Positions 45,836 to 57,459 of a stretch of DNA of 64,000 bases are shown piece after piece. A program made the position numbers and the translations under genes. The DNA comes from Catonia carolina (taxonomy: Eukaryota > Arthropoda > Insecta > Hemiptera > Achilidae): contig JAQMRL010000003.1 of assembly GCA_035578175.1 (NCBI GenBank), forward strand, positions 81,727,969 to 81,791,968, read 5' to 3'. The notes under the pieces are model-generated. The model saw nothing but the letters and a program-made list of their open reading frames with translations. It searched no databases and was not told where the DNA came from. Within the stretch, counting starts at the first letter, position 1. Every line of letters begins with the position of its first letter.

Positions 45836-47731
45836 AGAATAGGCGATGAAGCTTATAAGTTACTATTGCCAATCTAAAGAAAAAAAATAATTCAGTAGAA
45901 AAACGTACATTTCTTTACGTTTTACTACGGTCTTGTTCTTAATAAAGGTCAAATTTCAATACCTTACATACCTTTTAACTTACCTCAGTTACATAGATTT
46001 TTCTAGCATTGAAATTTTTACGTGGTGAATTTAAAGAAAAACTAATCTCTTAATCAATTATTTAAGAAAATATTTTACGTTAAACATAGGCCTAAAATGT
46101 GTTATTTCCGATCCCTTATTTCTGTATTTTTTTCAGATATCGTTAAAAACACTAAGAGACAGTTCTAGGATTTGTTTTATTCAGTTTTTTTGGTCAAAAA
46201 TCATAGAAAACCACAAATGTTTTCAATTAATTGTGACTCTAATAATCTCGGTATGGGTTCATGAAGTTTTCCCGTATTGTTAGCTTCAGAATCAGATCCC
46301 GAAAATCACTCTGTAAAATGTATATTTTATGTAACAATGAAGTTTAATATTAATTTAATAGATTTAATTTTAACGGAAACATTGAAATTATTTCTAGATC
46401 AGGGTATAGGAACAATAGACTAAAATATTAGGAAGTCATCTTACAGAAGAATACTCACTTTCTTTTACGGCGTAGACCTTTTTATACTTATAGATTTTTC
46501 TTTTACTTTATATTATTCTAGAACTTTTTTCATGTTTGCAGAAAACCTATTCAAAAAAGTCTCAATGAATGAGTGTCATTGTTAAAGATTTTCTTCGCCG
46601 ATACGGGTTCATTGGTGTAGTTGAGTCGCTGTTTCATGTAGCCACTTTTTCATTTTGCAAAGTCGCGCGCTGTTCGTTGTTCGTCAGAATATAATACAGC
46701 CACCTTACCTTGCTTTATTTACTTTTTCACTCTCTCTGTATTGACTTCAACGAAACTGAGTGAGCATATGAATAAAGAAAAAGAATTCGTTTTTTTAGAA
46801 AGTCGTAAGAGACCTGCCGTTTCTTAGAAAATGAAACCAGGTGCGTTTTTCTTTTGTGAAAAGTAAAATTTTCACTTTTTATTATTTGTATTTGACATTT
46901 TTTTCATTTATTTTTAGACTTCGTTGTATTGCATGAAAACGTTGGGTACTTAATATAAAAAAATTACTGAGGTTTCTTTTTTATAATTAATTATTTTATT
47001 TTTGGTGTTTAATTAATAAAAAAATTGCAACCGTCAAAAAATAAAAGTTCAAATTAAAAAAATGTCTAATTAAAACAAAAAACATGAGAGGAAAGGTTTG
47101 TAAAAACTGGAACCTCCCAAAGCAAAATGGTAGTTACAAAGTGAGATTTATTTCATTATTCTGTTCTAAATTAGTATATTTTACACTAACCAAAGTCCTT
47201 TGAATTCTCAGTTTGTTTTTAGGTAGGTGTAATTTTGTAATGTACTTACCGTGAAATTGTAGGGTTTTTGTGCAACTGTGAATTAGAATGTTTTTAAGTG
47301 TTTTGTTAATATTTTTAATACACAGAATAAAATTTACAATGTGTCAGTGCAAAGACACTAAGCAAATAATTTACCAAATGGAAATAACCTGTTCGAAGAG
47401 CACCCAGCATCTTTACAAAACAATAAATGATAAAATAATAAATACAATAGAAATAGTTTGATTGAAATTATTGAACCAAATAACCTACAAATATTCGTAT
47501 GTGCGTACAATAAAAAATAATAATAAATAAAACGCATCTGTCGTTTCTTTGAGAAAGGATTGGTTGTATGGACGTTTTTTAAACGTCACTGATAAGTGTG
47601 CTTGTCTAGAAGATTGATAGCTTTGTGTTTGAAATGGTGTTACAATTTAATTTTGTAAATGTTGCTGTATTTTTTAATTTTTTCTTGTACTGTGCTAATG
47701 TGCGTGACTCAGTGAAATATATTACTTGTTA
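45836..47731. other. Unassigned
   Basis: 46600-46750 is GC-richer with several CpGs but has no frame. No repeat family of the window is recognised. Confidence 0.4.
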
Positions 47732-48500
47732 TGTACCATGGAGGGTCCGTGATTGCTGGTAATTTGATTAGAATCTCGGTAGATACTTCGAGGCAGGGAT
47801 GTCTCTGTACATAGATGGGAAAAGAATAGAGCGTGTTTCGCAGTATTCATACCTGGGCACCATTATTAATGAAGCATGGGACAACTCCCAGGAGTTACTG
47901 TGTAGTATGGAAAAGTCAGAGGGGTTTTCAATGCAACTGGTTCAGTATTTCGGAGCCATCACCTTACATTGGGCACCAAATTATGGCTTCTCATTTGCTA
48001 TGTGTTGTCTGTTCTTCTGTATGGCGTTCAGACTTGAACCTTAAACAGGGCGACTGCACGCCGGATTGAGAATTTTGAACTGTGATTGTATTAAAGAATA
48101 TTGAGAATTTTGTGGACGCAGAAATTCACTAATGTTGAAGTTTTTTTGAGAATGAACAATGGTCTGGAATTGGTCAAAATTGTTAAGTGCCGTAAGCTGC
48201 AGTACCTCGGTCATATAATGAGAAATCAAAAAAGATACGAACAATTACAGTGCATTTTGGAGTGGAAGATAGAGGGAAAGAGAAATCCTGGTAGAACAAG
48301 AATTTCCTGGCTTGCCAATTTCAGGACCTGGTTCGGTAAGAGCTTCACGAAGTTGTTACGGATTGTGAATAATTAGGTCAAAATAGCCATGATGATCGTC
48401 AACATCCGAACCGGATAGGCACAATAAGAAGAAGAAGAATGAGTTTTCTGGTGCTGGCTGTTCCGTATAACTAGATCCCATACGTTGGGGAAGATGGTTT
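47732..48500 (+). repeat. SINE-C-type body interrupted by a LINE fragment
   Basis: The left flank GTTATGTACCATGGAGGGTC and the right flank GGTGCTGGCTGTTCCGTATA then ACTAGATCCCATACG correspond to one continuous block at 48920-49035. The head is missing. Confidence 0.75.
47790..48437 (+). pseudogene. 5'-truncated LINE RT C-terminus with (AAG)n tail
   Basis: MSLYIDGKRIERVSQYSYLG is followed in another frame by LICYVLSVLLYGVQT, then RIENFEL, TNVEVFLRMNNGLELVKIVK, KLQYLGHIMRN and IEGKRNPGRTRISWLANF, ending KIAMMIVNIRTG, a stop and AAGAAGAAGAA. These are the thumb and C-terminal motifs of an arthropod LINE with a microsatellite tail. Frames change at least twice and stops are present. It lies inside a SINE-C body, so it inserted later; no clear target duplication is seen. 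Confidence 0.88.
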
Positions 48501-48824
48501 ACATTAGCTCGAATTTTAGTTTTTAGTTTTTTGTTTTTCTGGAAAATTATTTTAACTTCGGAATGGTTGCAATACAAAGTTCAATTCATTAACAATGGCA
48601 CTAGTTTAATCAAATTTTAAATATTTTTGCTTGCAACTAAGTATAAATTAAATTTAAAAAACAAAATTTTGATCCACTGTAGACCACGTGTGGGTCACAG
48701 TGAATCACCACGTGGACCACATTGGGTCGACATTGAAATAAGTGCGCACAATAAATAAAATTCAAACAAATAGTACGATATATATTTTATAAAATAAATG
48801 TTCTTAGCAAATCTGATTCTACCG
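48501..48824. promoter_or_regulatory. AT-rich spacer with two CACGTG E-boxes
   Basis: CACGTG occurs at 48685-48690 and 48709-48714, 24 bp apart, both within ACCACGTG-like contexts and with GGGTC and GGACC blocks around them. No promoter is seen, so function is speculative. Confidence 0.25.
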
Positions 48825-49035
48825 GGTTAGACTAGAGGTAAAGTCATCTCCGCGAGTCGGCTATTTATTAACAGATGATTTTCGGAGACGAAGGTTCCTG
48901 GTTCAAATGCAAGTGAAGTTAGTTATGTACCATGGAGAGTCGGCGATTTTTTGTAAAAATGTGACTAGAATCCTTGAAGAATGACGAGTTTGTTGGTGCT
49001 AGCTGTTCCCCATAACTAGATACCATACGTACACA
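48825..49035 (+). mobile_element. SINE-C copy
   Basis: Head TACCGGGTTAGACTAGAGGT, an extra arm closed by TCTCCG and CGGAGA, B box GAAGGTTCCTGGTTCAAATG, then GTTATGTACCATGGAGAGTC and CTAGCTGTTCCCCATAACTA. The head matches the 57.5 kb copy; the body differs. Confidence 0.82.
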
Positions 49036-49977
49036 TAAGCCTAAAAATAATTTTGTAATTAATATCCTGTCGTTAATTGATAGTTATTTATAAAGTTTAT
49101 AGTAGTTTGATAGTTAAAAATTTTAGTAGTTTATTGTTAAATTATAAAGGATATATTTTAGACTACTTTCATGGAGTAGTGAGTGATTAGCGTACTACAC
49201 TACAACGATTTGTTTCTTCATATATACCATGTCACGTCAGAATGTTTTGTTTTTGTTAGCTGCAGCCAAACGACATAAAAAAGGGAGTATAGAATGTGAA
49301 TATAAAAAGTGATAAGTCTGATTATTAACACTAGATTAAATTCATTAATTACTTTTATTTTAATTCAAACTTCTTATTTACCTACCTAGAGTAATACTTA
49401 ATTACTTATTTTAATAAGTAAGTCATCTAACATTTTTTACCCAATAATATACAATTTTATCTAACTTAGCGTTTAATCAGACGATTCCGCGGTCATTATT
49501 ATCAAACTACGGAACCATTTCACAAAATTTTAATCTTGGTTTACAAAATTGCGAATAAAAGTGAATTCTACGAAATCCATTCATGTGACGTACATACTGC
49601 GTCGGAAAACTTGCCCCGCTATTTCTTTACAATAGTGCTACTTCTTCTGACATCTTCAGACCAATAAAGTTAGGACCTAAGGTCACTCATTGACAGACAA
49701 CTGACTTGGACTTCACTTGCAGGTTTAAAACGTAATCATTTAGGTTAACAACATAAAAAATTCTCTTCTTTCTACTTTCTCGACGTTCTAAATCACCACT
49801 TCATATACAACTGTTTACCAAACATTTTTGAAATCGATTTGGATGTAGGAAAGCCAAATTTATGGTTCCGCCAAACCTTCTGTTGTATAAAAAGTACTAA
49901 GGTTTCAATCTGCTCATAACGACAGGTAGAGTGTCAAATTATTTACACTCAATCTGTTCGTTGCAGGCTAAAATAAA
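49036..49977. other. Unassigned
   Basis: 49480-49730 is GC-richer but has no recognised motif. Confidence 0.4.
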
Positions 49978-50303
49978 TAATTATATTTCTGATCACATGG
50001 TCAGCCAAATAATTGACTGATTCATTTAAGAACAGAAGAGGTAGATGTGTAAAAGACACTAATCAGAGTTATCTCCTCTGATAGTAATGAATTTCATTAT
50101 ACAGCCAGACCTTGTAGTGAATGAAGTGAAGGTGTCATATGCAGACTGGAAAATATGTGCTTTTCAGAGGGCCCGGCATGCTGATAAGCGTACTTTTCCA
50201 TTCAGTGAGGAAGGCATGGTAAACCACCTCACTCCTTGTTTTACTTAGTAAAACCTCTACAGGTTCAAACCAGCTTTTCAGCTGATGACCTAAACAACAC
50301 AAC
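49978..50303 (+). repeat. Family K copy, most intact
   Basis: Starts TTTCTGATCACATGGTCAGC and ends with the hairpin CAGCTTTTCAGCTG at 50271-50284, then ATGACCTAAACAACACAAC. The shared frame is open from the ATG at 50089 for 54 codons: MNFIIQPDLVVNEVKVSYAD ... FPFSEEGMVNHLTPCFT and a TAG. Confidence 0.9.
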
Positions 50304-50427
50304 AAGGTTTCAATCTAAAATACGATTACTGAGATCCGTTTCATCTATAAAATAGAACTCTGCATCCATAGTGCATAGTTGTACTGAAGTTATATCATCG
50401 ATTTAAGAGTATACTTTTATTCAATGA

Positions 50428-50540
50428 AAGCACTTTTACCTATACGCGTAATCTACTTGCACCGAATGTACTAGAGAACCCAAGAAGAAGCCTCCGCGAA
50501 GATGAAGCAAAGACATGGTTTGATTTAACAAAAACAGGTA
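50428..50540 (+). other. Coding-like segment of unknown origin, possible exon
   Basis: A frame reads TFTYTRNLLAPNVLENPRRS then LREDEAKTWFDLTKTG, followed by a good donor-like CAG|GTAAAT at about 50538. The acceptor side is not convincing (GAAAG at about 50428). It could be a host exon or an old transposon piece; I recognise no domain. Confidence 0.3.
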
Positions 50541-50734
50541 AATTATTTCAGAGCGAACCCTTATTTTAATAAATAATTAGAAAAAAAATCTACTGAAAAC
50601 TTAAATAAATTAAATACAAAAATCTTTTTCATGAGACGACACGTTTTATGGCTGGTGGAAAATTTTTAAAATGGCTTACCTTTGACTTATGGCAAAAAAA
50701 CCATTAACAATTTCTGTATTTACTCTTTAGAGAC

Positions 50735-51185
50735 GAATCGAATGACAGTATTTTTGTTTCCTAATTCTGACTTGGATTTCTTGACTTCTGGTTTCGGGCC
50801 ACTTCCAAATATACAATTTACGTTGATACCAAAACTTTAAACTCAACCTAGGCCCACTAACTTTTTGTGTAAATTACGAATCCAAAAACCGTTTATTGCT
50901 ATTTCTTGTAGTTTCTGACACTGATTTCTTGACATTCAGTTTTGTGCCACTTTCGATCGAAACCGGAACTTCAAACCCAGTGATTTCTTTACCTACTTTT
51001 TTAAAAGGAATCGAAAAACACTATTTTCCCCCAAATTTCGACTTGGATTTCTTGACTTCCGGTTTTGGGCTACTTCCGGTCAAAAATGGAACTTGAAACT
51101 CAATCCAGGAACTAACTTTTTGTTTAGATTACGAATCTGAAAACAGTTTGTGGCTATCTCTTGTAGAGTTTCTTACATCTGGGTG
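50735..51185 (+). repeat. Three partial tandem copies of monomer M
   Basis: The blocks TTGGATTTCTTGACTTC-GG, TTTTGGGC-ACTTCCGGTC, AACTTTTTGTGTAAATTACG and CTATTTCTTGTAGTTTCTGA recur at about 50770, 50925 and 51045 with unequal spacing. An inverted single copy is at 23388-23530. Function unknown. Confidence 0.75.
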
Positions 51186-51189
51186 TGGC

Positions 51190-52237
51190 GGTCGGATGGA
51201 CAAAACAAAATGATAGATGACAATTTTTAAAACTGTCCCCAATTAAATTAATCCTTTTTTATTCAAAAAAGGAATTTTTCAGAAACATAGTAGGTCTATA
51301 TTGTAAAATTTTACATCAATGAAGTACGTACCTACATTATTAGTTTTTTTAAAATCTAGATTAACATAATTTTTTAAAGCTTGTAATTACTGGTGTATTT
51401 TCTTTCTTCATAAGTAGGTTTTTTCACTTAGATTGGTAATTACGTTAGTACGTTACTATATTATTCATAAAATAAAACAATTTATATTAAACTGTAAAAT
51501 AAATTTTTATTCATGTTTAAAACGGGTTACGGAAAATTTAAAAATTTAGAATTTTTAATAATCGGGAGTTCAGAATAGGATATTCCATTTTTAAAGTCCC
51601 GTGTAAATTGTAATATCGTAACAGGAATTTTTACGAGCATGAACATAAATTTTTACTGACATATGCTGTACAAGTCTGAGCTAAATTAATTTTCATTTTG
51701 CATTTTTTAGTTATAGGTTTAAACTCTCATGCTTTAATAAAAATATGTAAAACGAGTAAACTAATAAAAATTAAATTAAATATGAACTGTAATTAAAAAT
51801 TGAAATAGTAGTTTATCCATAATAAGAAAAAAAGAGGGAGTCTCTTTTTACACACATACAAACAACGCGCGCGCTTGAATGATTTTATTACAGATGTCGT
51901 ACTTTCATTATGTAATTAAAATTTAATACACCTTGTAAGATGTATAACAGCATTCATAAAAATGAAATAGTAGAAAAACCTAGTAAATTATAAAAGATAT
52001 ACTCCAATAAAAAGAAAAACCAGTCTTGCGTAGCGTAGAATTTTCATCTGCAATAAGTTTTCAAATAAGAAATAGTTCATTGTTTATGGTAGTGTTCTGT
52101 AACTTGTTTGAGTATCCATAAAAAGGTGTTTAATTAATTTAAATGTAAATTCTTACAAATAGTACTGCAATAATTATTTCTTTTAATGAGAAAATTAAAA
52201 TTAAAAAAAGACATAACCTTTTATTATCTTTCTTTTA
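51190..52237. other. AT-rich, nothing recognised
   Basis: A short CG-alternating GCGCGCGC lies near 51866. No other feature is supported. Confidence 0.5.
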
Positions 52238-52376
52238 TTAAGTCGCATCGAATGCTCGCTTATTAGTAACTACGGTGGGTTTTAACTTGCGAACATTTCC
52301 CGATCCTAGCCGGAAATTGAACCTGGAACTTCCACGTAGTAGGATAGGGTGCTACCGCTGATCTTAGGAGGCGGCC
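52238..52376 (-). mobile_element. SINE-A copy
   Basis: Reverse complement: GGCCGCCTCCTAAGATCAGC, GAAGTTCCAGGTTCAATTTC (B box), and tail GTTACTAATAAGCGAGCATT then CGATGCGACTTAATAAAAG. Confidence 0.85.
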
Positions 52377-52494
52377 ACAAAATATTCTTATAAATTATTG
52401 CTATTTTGTAGCTAAATTAATTTTTAATTAAATATTTCATTAGTAAGTCGTACTCTTAAGTATGTATTTTATTGTACAATTCAGACAAAACATT

Positions 52495-52575
52495 TGCCAT
52501 ACCAAGAATCCAGTGTAAAACACACAAACGACTTTCTCTTGGTAATTTAAAAAGGACCAATCTTGGTGAGCAGTA
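52495..52575 (+). repeat. Family Q 5' terminus
   Basis: CAGTGTAAAACACACAAACG then ACTTTCTCTTGG. Only the first 80 bp remain. Confidence 0.7.
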
Positions 52576-52683
52576 TATGTAAAATTACTGGTTACCGGTA
52601 CCACAAAACAAAGTATGATAGTTAATGTAATATGTGATGATGGATGAATAAGTCAGAACGATAATAGTAGAGTTTTTGACTTT

Positions 52684-53025
52684 GCTGTTGTTTAGGTCAT
52701 CAGCCGAAAGGCTGGTTTGAACCTCTAGCGGCTTTACTAAGTAAAACATGGTGTGAGGCGGTTTTACCTTGCTTTCCTTACTGGTATGTTTATCAGCATG
52801 CCAGGCCCTCCAAAAAGCCACTACCTTACACCCTGCAAATGACACCTTTTCTTCATTCACCACAGGGTCTAGCTGTATAATGAAATTTATTACTTTCAGT
52901 GGAGATAACTCTTACTGGTATCTTTTACACCTCTACCTCTTCTATTCTTAAATGCTTCGGTTATATAATTGGCTGACCATGTGATAAGAAACAAAACTAT
53001 TTTTTGTAGCCCCTGGAACTAGCAG
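52684..53025 (-). repeat. Family K copy
   Basis: In reverse it runs from CTAGTTCCAGGGGCTACAAA to the perfect hairpin CAGCCTTTCGGCTG (52701-52714) and GATGACCTAAACAACAGC. The shared frame is open past the usual stop because of a 9-bp in-frame deletion and a 1-bp insertion; its usual ATG is ATA here, with the next ATG nearby upstream in a different context. Confidence 0.88.
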
Positions 53026-53084
53026 AGCGAGTGCAAATAATTTAACACTCTACATATTTATCATTTTTATCTTTTTACAATTTT

Positions 53085-53450
53085 TATTTTCTGTATTTGC
53101 TCATTAAAATCGAAGAAAAATGAAATTTTTTAAGATTGTGGCCTTAGTTTATATTTTACGACGAAAATTTATCAAATATAACTGAAGTTTATAGACAACT
53201 ACAAAAACTTCAACTTTTAATTCAAACAACTTTTTCTACAGAGCCTAGTTTAGCGTCAATTAGTAATTTTCCGTATTTTTTTTAAGTCCTACAGAAGTTT
53301 TCATTTTCACGTCATTCACTCATCTTTAAAATTAGAATAATTATGATTTTTCTTTTAACATTGGTTACTTATGATTAAACCTAAGTTATATGTTGAATTA
53401 TTTACATTGGCAAGAAAAAGTGTTGTAAATGTTTTGCACCAAATTTTTTT
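53085..53450 (-). repeat. Family Q 5' part
   Basis: In reverse: AAATTTGGTGCAAAACATTT, ACTTTTTCTTGCCAATG, TAACTTAGGTTTAATCATAA, GAGTGAATGACG, then AATTGACGCTAAACTAGGCT and the first inner block. Confidence 0.8.
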
Positions 53451-53677
53451 AACATAAAAATGTACCCTACACTGTCACATTATTTGTAATATAAAATTTG
53501 CTTTCAGAAATGCGTAATGTACAGTAAATACCACATAATATAATGAGGTACAACAATAGCGTTGGGTGCGTCCAGGTCGTATTATGTAATCGAATTTCAT
53601 GTTAGTCATTATTAGGTAACAAGGATCCTCAATCTGATTTTGATAGATGGTCTAAGGGATTACAAAGAGAATAATAC

Positions 53678-54741
53678 TGTGACAATATTGAAGAAGGGCA
53701 TGGTTCGCGAAATTTCTAGTAAAATGGTAAAATGTTCATAAAATGGTAAAGAGTAGATAATAGAGTGAAAAAGTAACAATAGGACAAAGTAACAATAAAA
53801 GTATGCCTATTTATAAAACTATATCTATTCATAAAAATTATTTAATAGGACTGCGCTATTGTGTATGATAAAAGGTGTATGAGAAGGTCGGGTTATTGTT
53901 GTACAACTATTTATAAAAGGGACCTGTAACACTTTCCATTTACAATAGGTCTATTGTTTACTTGTTTACAATAGATTTTTCTAGCACTCATTTATAAAGG
54001 GTTTTTTTTACTTTATTATTTGTATCGAATTTCGGTGTCCTTCGGGAAGATTCTTTTCTTGATTCACTATATAAAGAGATCCCCGAGCACGGTCAGTGAG
54101 TTAGTATTCGTTTGATCTTTGACGAGTGACTATCGGGGCGTTATATCAGGTTAAAGGTTCCGAGGTATTGTTATACTGTCTTTGTGTGTGTGTACTGTGT
54201 AAAGTTATTGTGTAGGTGCATTAAATTCAGTTTTTGTGTATTCAGTTTCATTTTGTACATGTATTCTATAAATTGATTGTAAGTAGTGCTAAGTAAATTA
54301 TTAAGTTATTTATTGTTTATTATTTATTTTAAGTAAATTATTAAGTTTTTTATTGTATTACGTCATTATAATTAGTTTATTATTTGGTTAATATTTAATT
54401 AATGTTTTATTTGTGTGTGAATGTGTAGAGTTGTGGAAATGTGTGGGTGAATGGGCGCTGGCTACTGCAATGCGCGGAGCTAGTTCGAGTGTGTGGACCA
54501 GTGCGCAGGTGAGAGTGAGTGTGTGCTGAACAGTGATACAGTCCGCTTGTGTTCAATAAAACGTGTTCAAATTTTCTACATTGAATTCAATTATTTGTGT
54601 ATTTATCCAACCACTCATTCAATTAATCATTATTTATTTTGTAAATCTTTTAGTGTAATAAATATTTGTAATTGTAAACTTTAGTGTATTAATTATTTAA
54701 TAACCTAGATCCCGAAACGGACCTTAGCGATAAGTGTCACA
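53678..54741 (+). mobile_element. Solo LTR, longer LTR-L relative
   Basis: Begins TGTGACAATATTGAAGAAGG (compare the start at 38676) and ends AGATCCCGAAACGGACCTTA then GCGATAAGTGTCACA. Flanks are ATAC and ATAT, so a decayed 4-bp duplication is possible. CTATATAAAG lies at about 54067. The unit is 1064 bp against 651 bp at 38.7 kb; 54410-54560 is a GT- and GC-rich stretch absent from the shorter copy. A polyadenylation-like AATAAA occurs at 54555. Confidence 0.75.
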
Positions 54742-54744
54742 ATA

Positions 54745-55384
54745 TGGTACAAGTGCAGAGTGCCGATCTGGACAACAGAATGAGGTGTATAACTCGCACT
54801 TTTATTTATCGAAATATGTCAGTATATGTAGGTTGCTACTGAATATGCACATTATGGTTATGTTTGTAATGGTATGGGGTAGGATTATGTTTATAACGTA
54901 GGGACTTAGTAAAATATTTCAGTGGGAAGAGTAGTTTTGTGTGTTTGTGTTCCGGATACAATTTCCGGAGGTGAATACTCTGAAGTTAGGTTGATTTATG
55001 CATTACTCCCGTCCTCCACTGTTCCTCCCACGGTATAACCTTTACTCCAACCCTTTCATTTTATTTCTTCCCCTCCGCCTCAAAATATAGCTACGATTCC
55101 TGATTCATATTCAGTGAAACAAATACACAAATCGTGTTCAACAAAATTTTAACTAAACGAATCGCCTTAATTAACTACATGACCGAGTAAATATATTTCA
55201 CCCGTGATCTTTTTCATTTAAAAATCCTGAACCGATAAAAACCTAGATGAGCTTTAATATTAGATGAATAGAACAAAATTTGGCTAATTTCTTCTAAGTA
55301 AAATAATATATACATTAATGTATTGCACCTACTCTCTACACTCAACATTTTATAAATGATGGGTTTTTGTAGATCACATTAACA
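54745..55384. other. Unassigned
   Basis: No reading frame or repeat recognised. Confidence 0.45.
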
Positions 55385-55900
55385 GTTACAGTAAAGGCTG
55401 CACGGTGCAACCTGTTTTAACTGACGAGGCTTTGGTGTCCGAGTGACTGTCAGAATAAACAGTCCCCCTTCCAAATCGTGGTAGGTAGGGCAATCTCTTG
55501 TCCTGGAGGTGAGAAACTCCCTCCGAAGGCGGATGAGCCACAGTTGTTGGCGAATGGCAGTGGAATGCAGAAGGGAACGGGAAACCAATGCATTTAAGTT
55601 CCGTTAGAAATCCTTAGTAGATTATATGATCGTCCTCAGTGTTAAACAATCCGGAGTCAAAAACTCTCCTCAGTGGCTTATCCGGGAGAAGGGAACAATG
55701 AGGCGACAGGTAGTGAAGGAGAAGAAAGATAAGAGGAGGCAAAAGGTACAAGTAACTTGAAGATGTGAAATAGGGAAGAAGGTACGAGAAGATGAAGAGG
55801 TTGGCGTGAAATACGAAGAGATGGAGGACTGAGTGTAGAAACCTGCTGTGAAGCAGAACACGAATGATAATAACATTAACATAATAGTTATTAGCAAATA
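55385..55900 (+). other. GC-richer, purine-rich block, perhaps an element 5' UTR
   Basis: A plus-strand segment with GGTGAGAAACTCCCTCCGAA, GAATGCAGAAGGGAACGGGA, TCCGGAGTCAAAAACTCTCC and a long AAGAGG-type purine run resembles the 5' leader of an arthropod LINE, but no coding start or homologous copy is visible here. Confidence 0.3.
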
Positions 55901-56324
55901 TGTTTAATTCTGACAATAAGAATGTAGCTTTTACATTATCAAAGTTTTATAGACTCTCGTCCAGAATCAAATACTATACCTTTGTTTTGGTGTTTAATTC
56001 AAGTTCCAATTTAATTATTTACTCCGAAATTTTCAATAGAATTGAATAGATTTAGAACTTTGACTCAAGTATATGTTAAACTAATAATCTATTACTTAAT
56101 TTGTTTTTTTTTTAATTGGAAGTATGGGAATTTATTTAATTTAATTGGACGTATGGGATACAATTATTGTGTGCAGCTCAACAAGCAATTCAAACATTAA
56201 AATACTGCTAAGGTTTTAATTTGATGAATTAAGTTACCGAAGAAGAAAAGGATATCAGTCTAAAAATTAGCCTACTAAAAGCTTAGGTGATGGTGGCCAG
56301 TAAGGTTTCTCACACGAGGTGACT
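55901..56324. other. AT-rich, nothing recognised
   Basis: No supported feature. Confidence 0.5.
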
Positions 56325-56745
56325 TAATTATTAAATATCAACTTATTGAACAGGTTAATAAATCTAAGTATTTAGGAAGTTGGATTATAGCAGATCTGGA
56401 GCCAGCAGTAGACGTGAGAACCCGTATTTAAATGGCTAGGCTGGCATTTTATATTAACATGAAACATCTGCTTAATAATAATTTTTTTTCCTTAAAGATA
56501 GTATTTGTAAAGACATACATTTACTCTGTCCTGCTATAAGGTGTGGAAATATATTCAGTATACTGTCCATGCATCGTTCAGAAGCTTTCCGGACGTGGGT
56601 TTTCAAAATAATTCCGGATTTTGTGGACCAGTCATGTTTCCAACACCGATATTTTCGGACAAGTGAGTATGGACGGTGAGTTGATATGCATAATCAAAAG
56701 AAGAAAAACTGCCTACCTTTATCATTCATGAATAAATAAATATAT
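56325..56745 (+). pseudogene. Degenerate LINE RT C-terminal region
   Basis: VNKSKYLGSWIIADLEPAVD, MARLAFYINMKHLL, VKTYIYSVLL, GVEIYSV, then a frame with RILWTSHVSNTDIFGQVSM and IIKRRKTAYL. K-Y-L-G-S-W-I, Y-S-V-L-L-x-G-V-E and the R-I-L-x-x-x-x-V-S/T-N block belong to the LINE family at 47.8 kb. Stops and frameshifts make it inactive. It ends before the usual C-terminus. Confidence 0.82.
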
Positions 56746-57445
56746 GAATAAATAACTATATAATATAAATGTAAACAAACATCTATATAAAATAATATAT
56801 TAATAAATAAGTAAAAAAATTAAAACAACAATTTATATTTTTAGAGAACTATAATTTAGTAAAATTTAAAATCGTAGTTATTATTTTATTAAAATCAGTA
56901 CTTCATTAACCAGGGACAGAGACTTAAAACTTTTAATTCTGTACACTAATAACTAGATCTAAATATTCATAAATAGAAATTTAAAATACTGAATAAAAGT
57001 AACCCGACTTCATAAATAAACGTACTTAAAATGTAATTTTTACTTTTAAAATAATAACAAAAACATTTAAAGGGATAAAATTTAATTATGCAAAGTTAAT
57101 TAGTTAATGAATAAAGAAATAGGGGTTAATGTTAATGGAAATAATAAAGGTGCTATTTGTTAAAAATTAAACGTTGTTACAGTGTTAATTTCCCGAGGGT
57201 ACACTGCGAGTTAATAGATGAAGTGATACTTATATACGTGGGTGAAAACTCTGCTACTGTATCAACAAAGTTTTGCCTACTTATTTTTCAACATATAAAA
57301 TTTCTTTATGTTTAGTAATTTCAATAAAGTTTTAATTAATTTAATAATTGTGATCTGGTTACCTTCACACTACTACAAGGGTTAAGTTGTGGTAAATCAT
57401 AACATATTTAACAAAAGAATAGTAAATGAGTAAATTAACTTTTTT
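56746..57445. other. AT-rich, nothing recognised
   Basis: No supported feature. Confidence 0.5.
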
Positions 57446-57459
57446 AATAAGACCATTAA

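Noticed and set aside
55614..55916. 100-codon minus frame with hydrophobic residues
   Set aside because: It is the antisense of a purine-rich block; no signal or family recognised.
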